DNA of 64,000 nucleotides from Duganella radicis (lineage in GTDB: Bacteria; Pseudomonadota; Gammaproteobacteria; Burkholderiales; Burkholderiaceae_D), in the NCBI RefSeq assembly GCF_009720825.1, contig NZ_WNKY01000006.1:1-64000 (forward strand), read 5' to 3'. Position 1 is the first letter of the stretch; every line of letters begins with the position of its first letter. This document shows positions 1-7,762 of this stretch, piece by piece. Both the position numbers and the translations under genes were made by a program. The notes beneath the pieces are model-generated. The model was not told the DNA's origin and searched no databases. It was given only the letters and a program-made list of their open reading frames with translations.

Positions 1-757
1 GACCGGCACGCCGCCGCCGGCGGTGGCGCAGGGCGAGACGCCGGCCGCCGTGGTGCCGGACGCCGCCCCGCGCCAGGGCCTGCGCCGCTACAAGGTGAAC
101 CTGCCGCCGTCGGCCACCTTCGACATGACGGTCGACCGGGTGGACGCCGACGGCACCAAATGGACGGGGGCCGCGACCATGACGTGGCATACTGACGGCA
201 GCCGCTACACGGCCTCGGTGGAGGCGGGCGTCAGCCTGCTGGTCACGCGCCTCAACCTGCTGGTGCTGCGCAGCGAGGGCGAGATCGACGACTACGGTAT
301 CGCCCCGGTCACCGCCACCGAAAAGCGCGCGCGCCGCGCCGAAACCGCGACCCACTTCAACCGCGCGGACGGCACCATCACCTTCTCCGCGTCCGAGCGC
401 AGCTACCCGCTGCTGGTGGGGGCGCAGGACAAGGCCACCGTGCCGTTCCAGCTGGGCGGCATCGGCCGCGCCGATGTCAACCAGTTTGGCAGCGACATCG
501 ATATACAGGTGGGCGAGGAAAAGGAAGCCACCATCTTCCGCTTCCAGCTGGTGGGCGAGGAGGAGGTCGAAACAAAAACCGGCAAGGTCGTGACCTGGCA
601 TTTGAGCCGTCCGCCCAAGCCGGGCAGCTATTCGTCGAAACTGGATATCTGGCTGGCGCCGGGCCTGAACTGGTATCCGATCCAGATACGTAACACGGAG
701 GCGAGCGGCGCGCTCACCACGCAGACCGTCTCCAACATAAAGATGACAGACAAATGA
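1..757 (+). CDS. DUF3108 family protein, 5' end outside window
   Basis: The frame is open from base 2 with no stop before the first possible GTG start at 23, and the visible N terminus is rich in Pro and Ala (TGTPPPAVAQGE), so the true start most likely lies upstream and this is a partial gene. The rest is a beta-rich DUF3108-type domain: GEIDDYGIAPVTATEKR, then SERSYPLLVGAQD and a C-terminal WLAPGLNWYPIQIR signature. DUF3108 proteins are envelope proteins of unknown function. A Pro-rich stretch before the domain could be a periplasm-spanning linker after a membrane anchor, but the anchor is not in view. The stop overlaps the start of the next gene, a paralogue with the same motifs, so the two are cotranscribed. 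Confidence 0.8.
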   Translation, partial: TGTPPPAVAQGETPAAVVPDAAPRQGLRRYKVNLPPSATFDMTVDRVDADGTKWTGAATMTWHTDGSRYTASVEAGVSLLVTRLNLLVLRSEGEIDDYGIAPVTATEKRARRAETATHFNRADGTITFSASERSYPLLVGAQDKATVPFQLGGIGRADVNQFGSDIDIQVGEEKEATIFRFQLVGEEEVETKTGKVVTWHLSRPPKPGSYSSKLDIWLAPGLNWYPIQIRNTEASGALTTQTVSNIKMTDK

Positions 758-1491
758 AAAACATCAGTACCCTATGCGCGGCGCTGCTGCTGGCGGCCTC
801 GGTCCACGCGGCCGACGAGCACCCGAGCGTCAAGCGCCCGACCAATCCGCTGCCCTCGGCGGACCTGAGCTACAGCCTGAAAATCAGGCAAAGCGGCCTG
901 TCGCTGAACGGCACCGCCACCGTGCAATGGCGCGTCGGCGATGGCAAATACTCCATCGTCACCGAAAGCCGCGCCGCCATCTTCGGCAAGGTGGTGGAAA
1001 ACCGCAGCGAGGGCGTGATCGACGATTTCGGCCTGGCGCCGGTGACGTTCTACGAAAAGCGCATCCGCAAGGACCCCTACACCACCAGCTTCAAACGCGA
1101 CGCCAAAACCATTGCGTTTACTGAAAGCGACCTCACTTATCCGATACTGGGGGGCGAGCAGGATCGCAGCAGCGCCCAGTGGCAGCTGGCCGCCATCGCG
1201 CGCGCCGCGCCGGACAAGTTCAAGCCGGGCAGCGAGTGGCATCTGTTCGTGGCCGGCCGCCGCGACGCCGAGCAATGGAGCTTCAAGGTGCTCAAGACCG
1301 AAACCGTGGACATCGGCTCCGGTGAAATCAGCGCGGTCCACCTGAGCAAGGCGCCGCCGCCGGACGCCAAGGGCCAACAGGTCGACCTGTGGCTGGCGCC
1401 ATCCATGGATTGGTACCCGGTGCGCGTGCGCTTTAACGACAATGACGGCGACTTCGTCGACCAGACACTGGAAAAGGTCGTGAAAAAGTAG
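754..1491 (+). CDS. DUF3108 family periplasmic protein, second tandem copy
   Basis: The start ATG overlaps the upstream stop in an ATGA arrangement, the usual sign of translational coupling. The first ~20 residues (MKNISTLCAALLLAASVHA) form a Sec signal peptide with cleavage after AHA, so the product should be periplasmic. The mature part repeats the landmarks of its upstream neighbour: EGVIDDFGLAPVTFYEKR, TYPILGGEQDRSS and WLAPSMDWYPVRVR. It therefore looks like a tandem duplicate that lost or never had the Pro-rich linker. No catalytic motif is visible and the family has no established function. The domain assignment is firm from the motif order; the role is unknown. Confidence 0.82.
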   Translation: MKNISTLCAALLLAASVHAADEHPSVKRPTNPLPSADLSYSLKIRQSGLSLNGTATVQWRVGDGKYSIVTESRAAIFGKVVENRSEGVIDDFGLAPVTFYEKRIRKDPYTTSFKRDAKTIAFTESDLTYPILGGEQDRSSAQWQLAAIARAAPDKFKPGSEWHLFVAGRRDAEQWSFKVLKTETVDIGSGEISAVHLSKAPPPDAKGQQVDLWLAPSMDWYPVRVRFNDNDGDFVDQTLEKVVKK

Positions 1492-1499
1492 GCTCCTGC

Positions 1500-1593
1500 T
1501 ATACTGACGCCCCCGCGACAATGACGTTTTATTTGCAATTATTGCAATTGTGGGGAGTACAGAATGGCAAAGAATGATCGAACCTATAACTAG
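1500..1593 (+). promoter_or_regulatory. Leader of the SMC operon with direct repeats and a 9-codon mini-ORF
   Basis: A TATACT hexamer at 1500-1505 is a plausible -10 box; no convincing -35 is seen. The leader then carries two copies of TTGCAATT at 1533-1540 and 1542-1549, separated by one base, which could be an operator. A GGGGAG at 1551-1556 is well spaced for an ATG at 1564 that encodes only nine codons (MAKNDRTYN, stop 1591-1593) in a different frame from the downstream protein and overlapping its ATG at 1574. This could couple or limit translation of the first operon gene. All of it is read directly from the sequence; function is inference. Confidence 0.35.
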
Positions 1594-2935
1594 TGAAGCC
1601 GCACAGGAGCAGCAGGAGCCGGACAGCCTGCAAGCCCACTTCCAGCCGCACATATCCGCCGACGAGATCGAGCAGGTCTACCACCTGAAGCGCGCGCAGC
1701 CGCTGCTTCAGGTATTCACGGCCTTGTTCCACGGCGGTTTCGATGGCGTGCTGGTACGCCTGCTGGTGTTGCGCGAACTGGCCGGCGACACGTCGTCCAC
1801 CAGCTTCACCCGTGCCGACATCAACACGCGCCTTGGCTACCTGTTGCCGGAATCGCTGGAGACGGCCGTGCTGCGCCTGCGCTCCAACCAGCTGCTGGCC
1901 TGGGACGCCCAGCAAGCCGTGTACCGCGTCACGCCGATGGCGCGCAACGTGCTGTCGGCCATCGACGCGCTGCTGGCGCTCGGCCGCGAAGAAGACGACA
2001 ACGCCGAAATGGGCTTCCTGCTGTCGCAGGTGGCCGGCGCCCAGGTGATGGGCGGCGTCACGGTCGACCAGCTGAATCACCTGTTGGGCCGACTGGTGGA
2101 ACTGACCGAGGAATTCTCGGACGCGATCGCCTCCGGCTCGGAATTCCGCCTGCGCGCCTCGCAGGCCAAGTGGCACATGGCGTGCGACTGGGTGGAGAAG
2201 GGCTCGGAAATCCTGCGCGCCATCACCACCGACGAAAACGCCGACAGCGCCACGCACAAGGCGGCGCAGGCCATCGGCCGCGCGCAATCGGCGCTGCTGA
2301 ACATGCAGGGCATGTTCTCGCGCGCCCTCAACCAGATCGAGCGCCAGCGCGTGCACCTGGGCCAGTCCGGCCTGTCCACCACGGACATCAAGCGCTGGCT
2401 GCTGGAGCATGAGGACCTGGCCTCGCTGGCCACGGACGCGATCGACCAGCCGGTCGTCCCGCTGTTCATCACGCCGGCGGAAATGATCGACGTAGCAGAA
2501 ACAGAATTAATGGCAGACCGCGTAAACACAGTTGTATCCAATGGCCTGCCGACCGGCACCGATGCGCCGACCACCATCAGCGAAGGCCCTGCCATGCAGC
2601 AGGAGCTGGACGACTGGCTGGCGCGCCTGTCCGACTTTGCGGCGCTGGGCAATTTCCCCAGCATCGCCGAGGAAGCGCCGAAGTCGATCCAGGCGCACGA
2701 ATCGCTGCTGCCGGCGACGTTTGCCGTGGCCTCGTACCGCGCCTCGCTGCTGCCGCTGCTGGGCGACGCCGACGAGGCGCGCCTGCAAGGCGCCACCGCC
2801 GAACTGGCGCGCCTGCCGGTGAAGTTCTCGCCGCAAGATGAAATGGTGCAGCTGCCCGATCTGGAGGTAGCCGCCATGTCCTTAGCCTCCCTCTCACTGT
2901 CTTTGAATCCGGAAGGCGACAAGTCTGATGAATGA
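1574..2935 (+). CDS. MksF/JetA-like kleisin-type subunit of an SMC complex
   Basis: The product is about 453 residues. The ATG at 1574 is preferred; a GTG at 1550 in the same frame is the alternative. Residues roughly 30-130 look like a winged helix (DINTRLGYLLPESLETAVL, then a basic/hydrophobic wing ending YRVTPMARN). A long helical middle follows, and a low-complexity Ser/Glu linker precedes the C terminus. This winged-helix plus helical layout, the length and the position as first of three coupled genes before an SE subunit and an SMC ATPase fit the kleisin-like MksF of the condensin MksBEF (JetA in Wadjet nomenclature). The stop overlaps the next start by 8 bases. The call rests on context and architecture; sequence similarity to MksF was not tested. 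Confidence 0.6.
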   Translation: MIEPITSEAAQEQQEPDSLQAHFQPHISADEIEQVYHLKRAQPLLQVFTALFHGGFDGVLVRLLVLRELAGDTSSTSFTRADINTRLGYLLPESLETAVLRLRSNQLLAWDAQQAVYRVTPMARNVLSAIDALLALGREEDDNAEMGFLLSQVAGAQVMGGVTVDQLNHLLGRLVELTEEFSDAIASGSEFRLRASQAKWHMACDWVEKGSEILRAITTDENADSATHKAAQAIGRAQSALLNMQGMFSRALNQIERQRVHLGQSGLSTTDIKRWLLEHEDLASLATDAIDQPVVPLFITPAEMIDVAETELMADRVNTVVSNGLPTGTDAPTTISEGPAMQQELDDWLARLSDFAALGNFPSIAEEAPKSIQAHESLLPATFAVASYRASLLPLLGDADEARLQGATAELARLPVKFSPQDEMVQLPDLEVAAMSLASLSLSLNPEGDKSDE

Positions 2936-3695
2936 CGATTCCCAAATTCTGATTGCGCGCCTGCTGTCGCATCAAACCCTGCGCCGCGACGATAAACTCG
3001 TCAAGCGCGTGCTGTCGGACGAGCAGTTCCGCACCGAAGTCGATGCGCGCCTGCTGGCCGTCGGCCTCAAGCTGCTCGACAACGTGTACGCCGATCACGT
3101 CACGCTGGCCCTGCATCGCAATATCGAGCCGAAGATCTTCGGCGCGAAGGATGTCTGGCAAAACAATAACTTCGGCCTGTCGCGCGATGGCGTGGCGCTG
3201 CTGGTGGTGCTGTGGGCGCAGATCATTCTGCCCAAGCGCGAACGCCAGGAAACCCACCAGCACGCGGAGGACAACCAGAACGATATGTTCGGCACCGAGA
3301 AGCCGCTGCCGCGCGCGGAAGACACCTCGATCGGCATCGCCTACAAGGCGCTGCTGGCCGACTTCGGCGATAAGCTGGGCAAGAAGACCCGTCTCGACAT
3401 GAACCTCGGCATCCTGTCCAAGCTGGGCTTCATCGAGCGCCGCGGCGACGTCATCGTCGAAGGCCCGCTGCTCGATTTGCTGATGGATACCGACCTGCTG
3501 AAAGAGCGCATCGTCAACGGCGCGCTGGCCGACGTGTTCAAGCGCTCGCCGCCGACCATGGTGGCGGTGCCGCGCAGCGAGCCGCCTATCGCTGTCGATA
3601 CGCCGACCGAAGCAGCCAACGACGAAGAGGAAATCCTGCCGGCTTTCGAAGCACCGCCGCCAGCTCCTATCGATGACACTCCAGCCAAGGACTAA
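2928..3695 (+). CDS. MksE/JetB-like (KITE-type) subunit of an SMC complex
   Basis: This 255-residue protein starts inside the upstream gene, with GGAAGG ten bases before the ATG. Its N-terminal half (about residues 1-110) is helical with a strongly hydrophobic helix (GVALLVVLWAQIILPKR); an acidic, His-rich loop follows; residues ~125-200 resemble a second winged helix, ending in ERRGDVIVEGPLL. The C-terminal ~50 residues are Pro/Glu-rich and probably disordered. Tandem winged-helix proteins of this size between a kleisin and an SMC gene are MksE/KITE subunits, which dimerise and bridge kleisin and DNA. Only three bases separate its stop from the SMC ATPase start. Function is inferred from operon position and layout. 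Confidence 0.6.
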   Translation: MNDDSQILIARLLSHQTLRRDDKLVKRVLSDEQFRTEVDARLLAVGLKLLDNVYADHVTLALHRNIEPKIFGAKDVWQNNNFGLSRDGVALLVVLWAQIILPKRERQETHQHAEDNQNDMFGTEKPLPRAEDTSIGIAYKALLADFGDKLGKKTRLDMNLGILSKLGFIERRGDVIVEGPLLDLLMDTDLLKERIVNGALADVFKRSPPTMVAVPRSEPPIAVDTPTEAANDEEEILPAFEAPPPAPIDDTPAKD

Positions 3696-3698
3696 GCC

Positions 3699-6530
3699 AT
3701 GTTTCACATTAAATCGCTAGAACTGGTCCACTGGGATTACTGGCAACGCATCAAGAACATCCCGCTGGACGCCAAGATCATCACCATCGCGGGCCAGAAC
3801 GGCTCCGGCAAGACCACCTTGCTGGACGCGCTGCGCACCCTGTTCGGCCTCGATTGCTCGATGGGCCGCACGTATAAACACTATGCGCGCCACAGCGGCC
3901 AGCAAACCGCATGGCTGCGCGCCGTGGTGGACAACAAGCCGATGGGCCGCCAGCTGTCCAACCGTCCGTTCCGCAGCTCCGGCTTCTTCGCCGAAGATGA
4001 AGTGACGCTGTTCTGCCAGATTCAGAAGAACGGCGGCGACTGGAAGCGCCAGTACCTCATGCGCCCCGGTAACGTGCAGATCGAAGACATCGGCGAACCG
4101 GTCGGCGACTGGCTCGGTGTGGAAAACTACCGCAAGCGCCTGGCGATGGCGGGCCTGTCGCCGGCCATGGCCAAGGTGCTGGCGCTGGAGCAGGGCGAAA
4201 CCGACAAGCTGTGCGAATACGCGCCACGCCAGTTGCTGGACCTGGTGTTCCAGGTGTTCGGCGACAAGGAAGTGCTGGATGCCTACGATGAAGCGAAACG
4301 CCACCAGCGCGACACCGAGACCGAACTGAAACGCTTTGAAGCGGAACTGGAAGCCTCCAGGACCAATCTGGAAGGCTTGCGTCTGCGCGTGGCCAACTAC
4401 CACCAGTGGGAAGACCTGAACAAGGAACGCCGCAACCTGCAAGAAGAGGTGCTGCCGTCGCTGGAGTACCACGAGGCGCGCGAGAAGCACGCCAACATCA
4501 GCCGTCAGCTGCGCGAAGCGCGCAAGCCGCTGATGCAGGCCGACGCGCAACTGGCCGACAAGCGCGCCATGCTGGCCGCGCAGGCCAAGGCGCTGTCGGA
4601 TGCGCAAAGCCACGAGACGGTGCTGGAGCAGGAATCGACCTCGCTGCAAACCCGCCTGACCCACATCAACGGCAAACTCAAGCCGCTGGAAAGCCTGCTG
4701 GAGCAGAAGGCCCGTCTGGAGAAGCTGGCGTCGGACTCCGGTTCGGACCTGGCCGAAGTGGCGAAGACGCTGCAAGAAAAGGAAATCGAACTGGCGCGCC
4801 AGCGCACCGCGCGCGACGCCGTGGCCTCGAAGATCGCCGGCGAGCTGTCGACCATCTCGGCGCTGCAAGGCAAGACCGCCATGCCGGAACCGGAAGCGCA
4901 GCGCGCCATGCGCAAGGTGCTGAACGACGCCGGCATCGGCCACGTCATGCTGTCGGATATCGTGGAAGTCACCGATCCGAAGTGGCAGGGCGCGATCGAA
5001 GGCGTGCTGTCGGGCTATGCCTCGGTGGTGCTGCTGGATAAATCGTCCGATGCTTCCGCCGCTTACCGTCTGGCGGAGAAGGAACGCTATCGCCACTTCA
5101 TCGTGCCGGATCTGGTGCACGCGCCGAGCGTGAAAGACGACTCGCTGATGTCGGTGGTGAAGTTCTCGGCCAAGGTGCCGTCATGGCTGGTGGAACAGCT
5201 GTCGCGCATCACCCGCGTGGACAGCGTCGACCAGGGCGCCAAGCTGGGTAGCCACGAAGAGTGGATCACGCCGGAAGCCTACCACCGCGAACGCCGCGGC
5301 GGCCGCTCGCTGTTCGTGGAAGCCTCGCGCTACCGCTTCGGCTCCGCCGGCCGCACGCAGCGCATGGAAGCGATCCAGAAAGGCTTGCCGGCGCTGGAGG
5401 CGCAGGAAGATCAATTGACGCTGCAAGTGTCCAAGCTGGCGACCGAAATCAGTTCGCTGAAAACCCGCCTGGCCGGCGTCGACGCGGCGAAAGAGCTGGC
5501 CGCGCGCGCGGAGGAATTCGACGATGCCGCACGCAACGCCGTGCCGCTGCGCGCCGAGCGTACCGAAGTCGGTGCGCGTCTGGGCGAGCTGCAAAACCTG
5601 ATCAAGACCGCCGTGGTCACCCGCACCCGTGCGGACACCACCTGGCAGAACGCGCGCTTCGCCCTGTCGGAAGCGGAAGCCGGCATGCGCCTGAATCACA
5701 AGCGCCAACTGGAGCAGCGCAGCGACCACGCCGGGGCCTTGCTGGCACTGCGCAAGGCATGGCGCCATCTGCCGCAAGGCTGGCGCCGTCCCGCGCGCCG
5801 CGCCGCGCTGGTGAAGGAACATCAGAACGCGCACCAGGTCACGCTGCGCGTGCACAGCCTGGAAGCCAGCCTGGCGCGCAGCGACTGGGAACTGGATGCG
5901 ACCGTGATCGACCAGTACCAGCGCCTGAACGACCAGCTGCATGCGCGCCAGTCGGAAACCGAGGAGCGCCGCTACCAGAACAACCGCGCCATCGAGGCCA
6001 CCGGCAATGCGCGCGGCGCCTACATGGAGCGTCTGCGCTACACCATCAAGACCTACGCCGCCAACATCAAGGAGCTGGGCCAGTTGGCCGGCATCGAGGT
6101 GACTGCCGATCCGGTGCGTCTGGAGAACGACGACGTGCAACTGGCGCAAGCCGGCCTGCACGTGCGCTTCAAGTTCGACGGCAAGGGCGTGATCGGCATG
6201 AACGACGGTGAGGCGTCGGGCGGCCAGCAGGTGATGAAATCGCTGGTGCTGCTGATTGGTTTGCTGAAGTCGGAAGACGGCTCCGGCGGCTTCGTGTTCA
6301 TCGACGAACCGTTTGCCCACCTGGATATCCGCAACATCCAGCTGGTCGGCGAGTTCCTGAAGAACACCGACGCCCAGTATCTGATGACGACGCCGCTGAC
6401 CCACAACACCGACGTCTACGATCCTTCGGAGCTGACGCTCATCACCAGCAAAAAGAAAAAGGACACGGAATGGGCCCAGCCGATCTTCGTGCTCCAGCGC
6501 CGCAAGCAGGAGGAGAAAGCGGCCGCCTGA
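3699..6530 (+). CDS. SMC-family ATPase, MksB/JetC-like condensin subunit
   Basis: A 943-residue SMC-type ATPase. The N-terminal head has a Walker A motif GQNGSGKTT at about residues 32-40. Coiled-coil arms run at roughly 190-390 and 570-790, rich in Glu/Arg/Leu heptads. They enclose a globular hinge-like domain at ~400-560 (GIGHVMLSDIVEVTDPKWQG onward). The C-terminal head carries an ASGGQQ signature near 840 and a Walker B FVFIDEPFAHLD near 865-875. The arms are short compared with canonical SMC proteins of ~1150-1200 residues and fit the MksB class. With the two upstream subunits it should form a DNA-translocating or loop-extruding ring acting on the nucleoid. No JetD/MksG nuclease gene follows; the next gene is convergent. 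Confidence 0.75.
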   Translation: MFHIKSLELVHWDYWQRIKNIPLDAKIITIAGQNGSGKTTLLDALRTLFGLDCSMGRTYKHYARHSGQQTAWLRAVVDNKPMGRQLSNRPFRSSGFFAEDEVTLFCQIQKNGGDWKRQYLMRPGNVQIEDIGEPVGDWLGVENYRKRLAMAGLSPAMAKVLALEQGETDKLCEYAPRQLLDLVFQVFGDKEVLDAYDEAKRHQRDTETELKRFEAELEASRTNLEGLRLRVANYHQWEDLNKERRNLQEEVLPSLEYHEAREKHANISRQLREARKPLMQADAQLADKRAMLAAQAKALSDAQSHETVLEQESTSLQTRLTHINGKLKPLESLLEQKARLEKLASDSGSDLAEVAKTLQEKEIELARQRTARDAVASKIAGELSTISALQGKTAMPEPEAQRAMRKVLNDAGIGHVMLSDIVEVTDPKWQGAIEGVLSGYASVVLLDKSSDASAAYRLAEKERYRHFIVPDLVHAPSVKDDSLMSVVKFSAKVPSWLVEQLSRITRVDSVDQGAKLGSHEEWITPEAYHRERRGGRSLFVEASRYRFGSAGRTQRMEAIQKGLPALEAQEDQLTLQVSKLATEISSLKTRLAGVDAAKELAARAEEFDDAARNAVPLRAERTEVGARLGELQNLIKTAVVTRTRADTTWQNARFALSEAEAGMRLNHKRQLEQRSDHAGALLALRKAWRHLPQGWRRPARRAALVKEHQNAHQVTLRVHSLEASLARSDWELDATVIDQYQRLNDQLHARQSETEERRYQNNRAIEATGNARGAYMERLRYTIKTYAANIKELGQLAGIEVTADPVRLENDDVQLAQAGLHVRFKFDGKGVIGMNDGEASGGQQVMKSLVLLIGLLKSEDGSGGFVFIDEPFAHLDIRNIQLVGEFLKNTDAQYLMTTPLTHNTDVYDPSELTLITSKKKKDTEWAQPIFVLQRRKQEEKAAA

Positions 6531-6536
6531 CGGGAT

Positions 6537-7043
6537 TTAGTTGGCCAGCAGTTGATCCAGTTGTTGGGCAAGGAGGGCCGCCATGTCGCGGCCCTTGGCT
6601 TTTTGCACCGCTTCCACGTAGGGATCGCGCAGCTGGCGCAACTCATCCACCGAGCCGGCTTTTTCCACCTTCAGCTGCAAGGTGAAGCCGCGCAGGCCCA
6701 TGGTGCTCTTGATGGTCTTGTTGTAGAAATCGTAAACCGACTGGAATTGCCGCACCGGGTCGACCGCTGACTCGGGCAGCGATGGCGATGGCGGCGGTGC
6801 GGTGGCTTCGGGCTCCGGCAGCGAGACATAGCTGGTGGCCAGCACGATGTAGCCCTGTTCCTGCAATTCCTGCAATGCGGCCGCCGTCAGGCCCAGTCCC
6901 GCCACATTGCGCAGCAGTTCTTGTTCCGACCTGTGGCCATCCACCAACACCAGCAGGGCACGCAAACGCGAGGCAAGCTGGAACTTGCGCGTCGCAATTT
7001 CCTCGCGCCCCTTGGCGGTCTTGTCGTAAATGGAGGTGTTCAT
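6537..7043 (-). CDS. Hypothetical protein with N-terminal winged-helix-like segment
   Basis: 168 residues, convergent with the SMC gene and ending seven bases from its stop. The N-terminal ~70 residues (IYDKTAKGREEIATRKFQL then LRALLVLVDGHRSEQELLRN and LQELQEQGYI) look like a helical winged-helix-like module as found in some two-component output proteins. A proline-rich linker (TAPPPSPSLP) leads to a C-terminal helical domain with SVYDFYNKTIKSTMGLRGF. No signal peptide or membrane segment is visible, so it is probably cytoplasmic. I do not recognise a characterised family and give no function. The start ATG at 7043 begins MNTSIYDK; no close in-frame alternative is better. Confidence 0.7.
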   Translation of the reverse strand: MNTSIYDKTAKGREEIATRKFQLASRLRALLVLVDGHRSEQELLRNVAGLGLTAAALQELQEQGYIVLATSYVSLPEPEATAPPPSPSLPESAVDPVRQFQSVYDFYNKTIKSTMGLRGFTLQLKVEKAGSVDELRQLRDPYVEAVQKAKGRDMAALLAQQLDQLLAN

Positions 7044-7110
7044 AGCAGTGCAACCTTGTTGCCGTGCGGATATACTCAGAATACCACACGACTACGATAG
7101 CACTGTCGCT

Positions 7111-7644
7111 TTATTTAATGTCGAAAATGTCTATCGGACGCGGTACGGGTTTTTGCGTACGGCGCCACACGATCAGGCGCCAGGAGTACAGGCCATAGAA
7201 CCCGCCCAGCAAACCAAACAGCCACGACGAGATCGGATTGCCAAGGAAATCAGGATCGAGCGGCATGCCGTTGTGCATATGCAGATAGGCCTCGAACAGG
7301 CGGTAGATCAGGCGGCTGATGAACAGCATGATGACCAATAAGCCAAGCTTGCGGTCCTGGGTATAGAAAAAGCCCTCGGGCCGGTTCTCCAGGCGGCTGC
7401 GCTTCATGCTTTGCTGGCCAAGCAGGGCGCCCACCAGCACACCGGCCAGCAGCGCCACCAGCGCCACCCAGTTGCCGAGGATTTGCACCGCCACCGCCAG
7501 CACCATCACCACCATCACCGCCAGCGTGGCGTAGTGGCGCCACAGCTCGGACTTGGTGCGGCCCAGTACCACCTTCAGGCGCGAATAAATGCGCCAGACC
7601 GCCAGTGGCACCAGTAGCAACAATACGAGTGTGGTCATTTCCAT
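7111..7644 (-). CDS. Inner-membrane protein, DUF1453/CcdC-like
   Basis: I start the gene at the ATG at 7644 (MEMTTLVLLLL), with GGACAG upstream, because residues encoded further upstream are not hydrophobic and look like leader sequence. The ~177-residue product has four or five membrane segments: the N-terminal LVLLLLVPLAVW, a pair around YATLAVMVVMVLAVAV and LVALLAGVLVGALLG, one at LLVIMLFISRLIYRLF, and a last one near WLFGLLGGFYGLYSW. The layout of helices with RYR/RLIYR basic loops resembles DUF1453-type membrane proteins, but the match is by eye. It lies alone between two other genes, divergent from the S9 peptidase 119 bases away. Function unknown. Confidence 0.6.
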   Translation of the reverse strand: MEMTTLVLLLLVPLAVWRIYSRLKVVLGRTKSELWRHYATLAVMVVMVLAVAVQILGNWVALVALLAGVLVGALLGQQSMKRSRLENRPEGFFYTQDRKLGLLVIMLFISRLIYRLFEAYLHMHNGMPLDPDFLGNPISSWLFGLLGGFYGLYSWRLIVWRRTQKPVPRPIDIFDIK

Positions 7645-7762
7645 AATCTGTCCGAAAGCGAAAGCTGAAAACCGTGATTGTACGGCACTGGATTGACAAT
7701 CACGGCAAGCGTAAGCAAACTGGGCTTTAGCAGCCCTTCGCTTCTGGACCGAAAGGATCTCC

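Noticed and set aside
1550..6530. Wadjet plasmid-defence system
   Set aside because: The nuclease/topoisomerase-like JetD gene is absent; the following gene is convergent and unrelated, so a condensin is the safer call.
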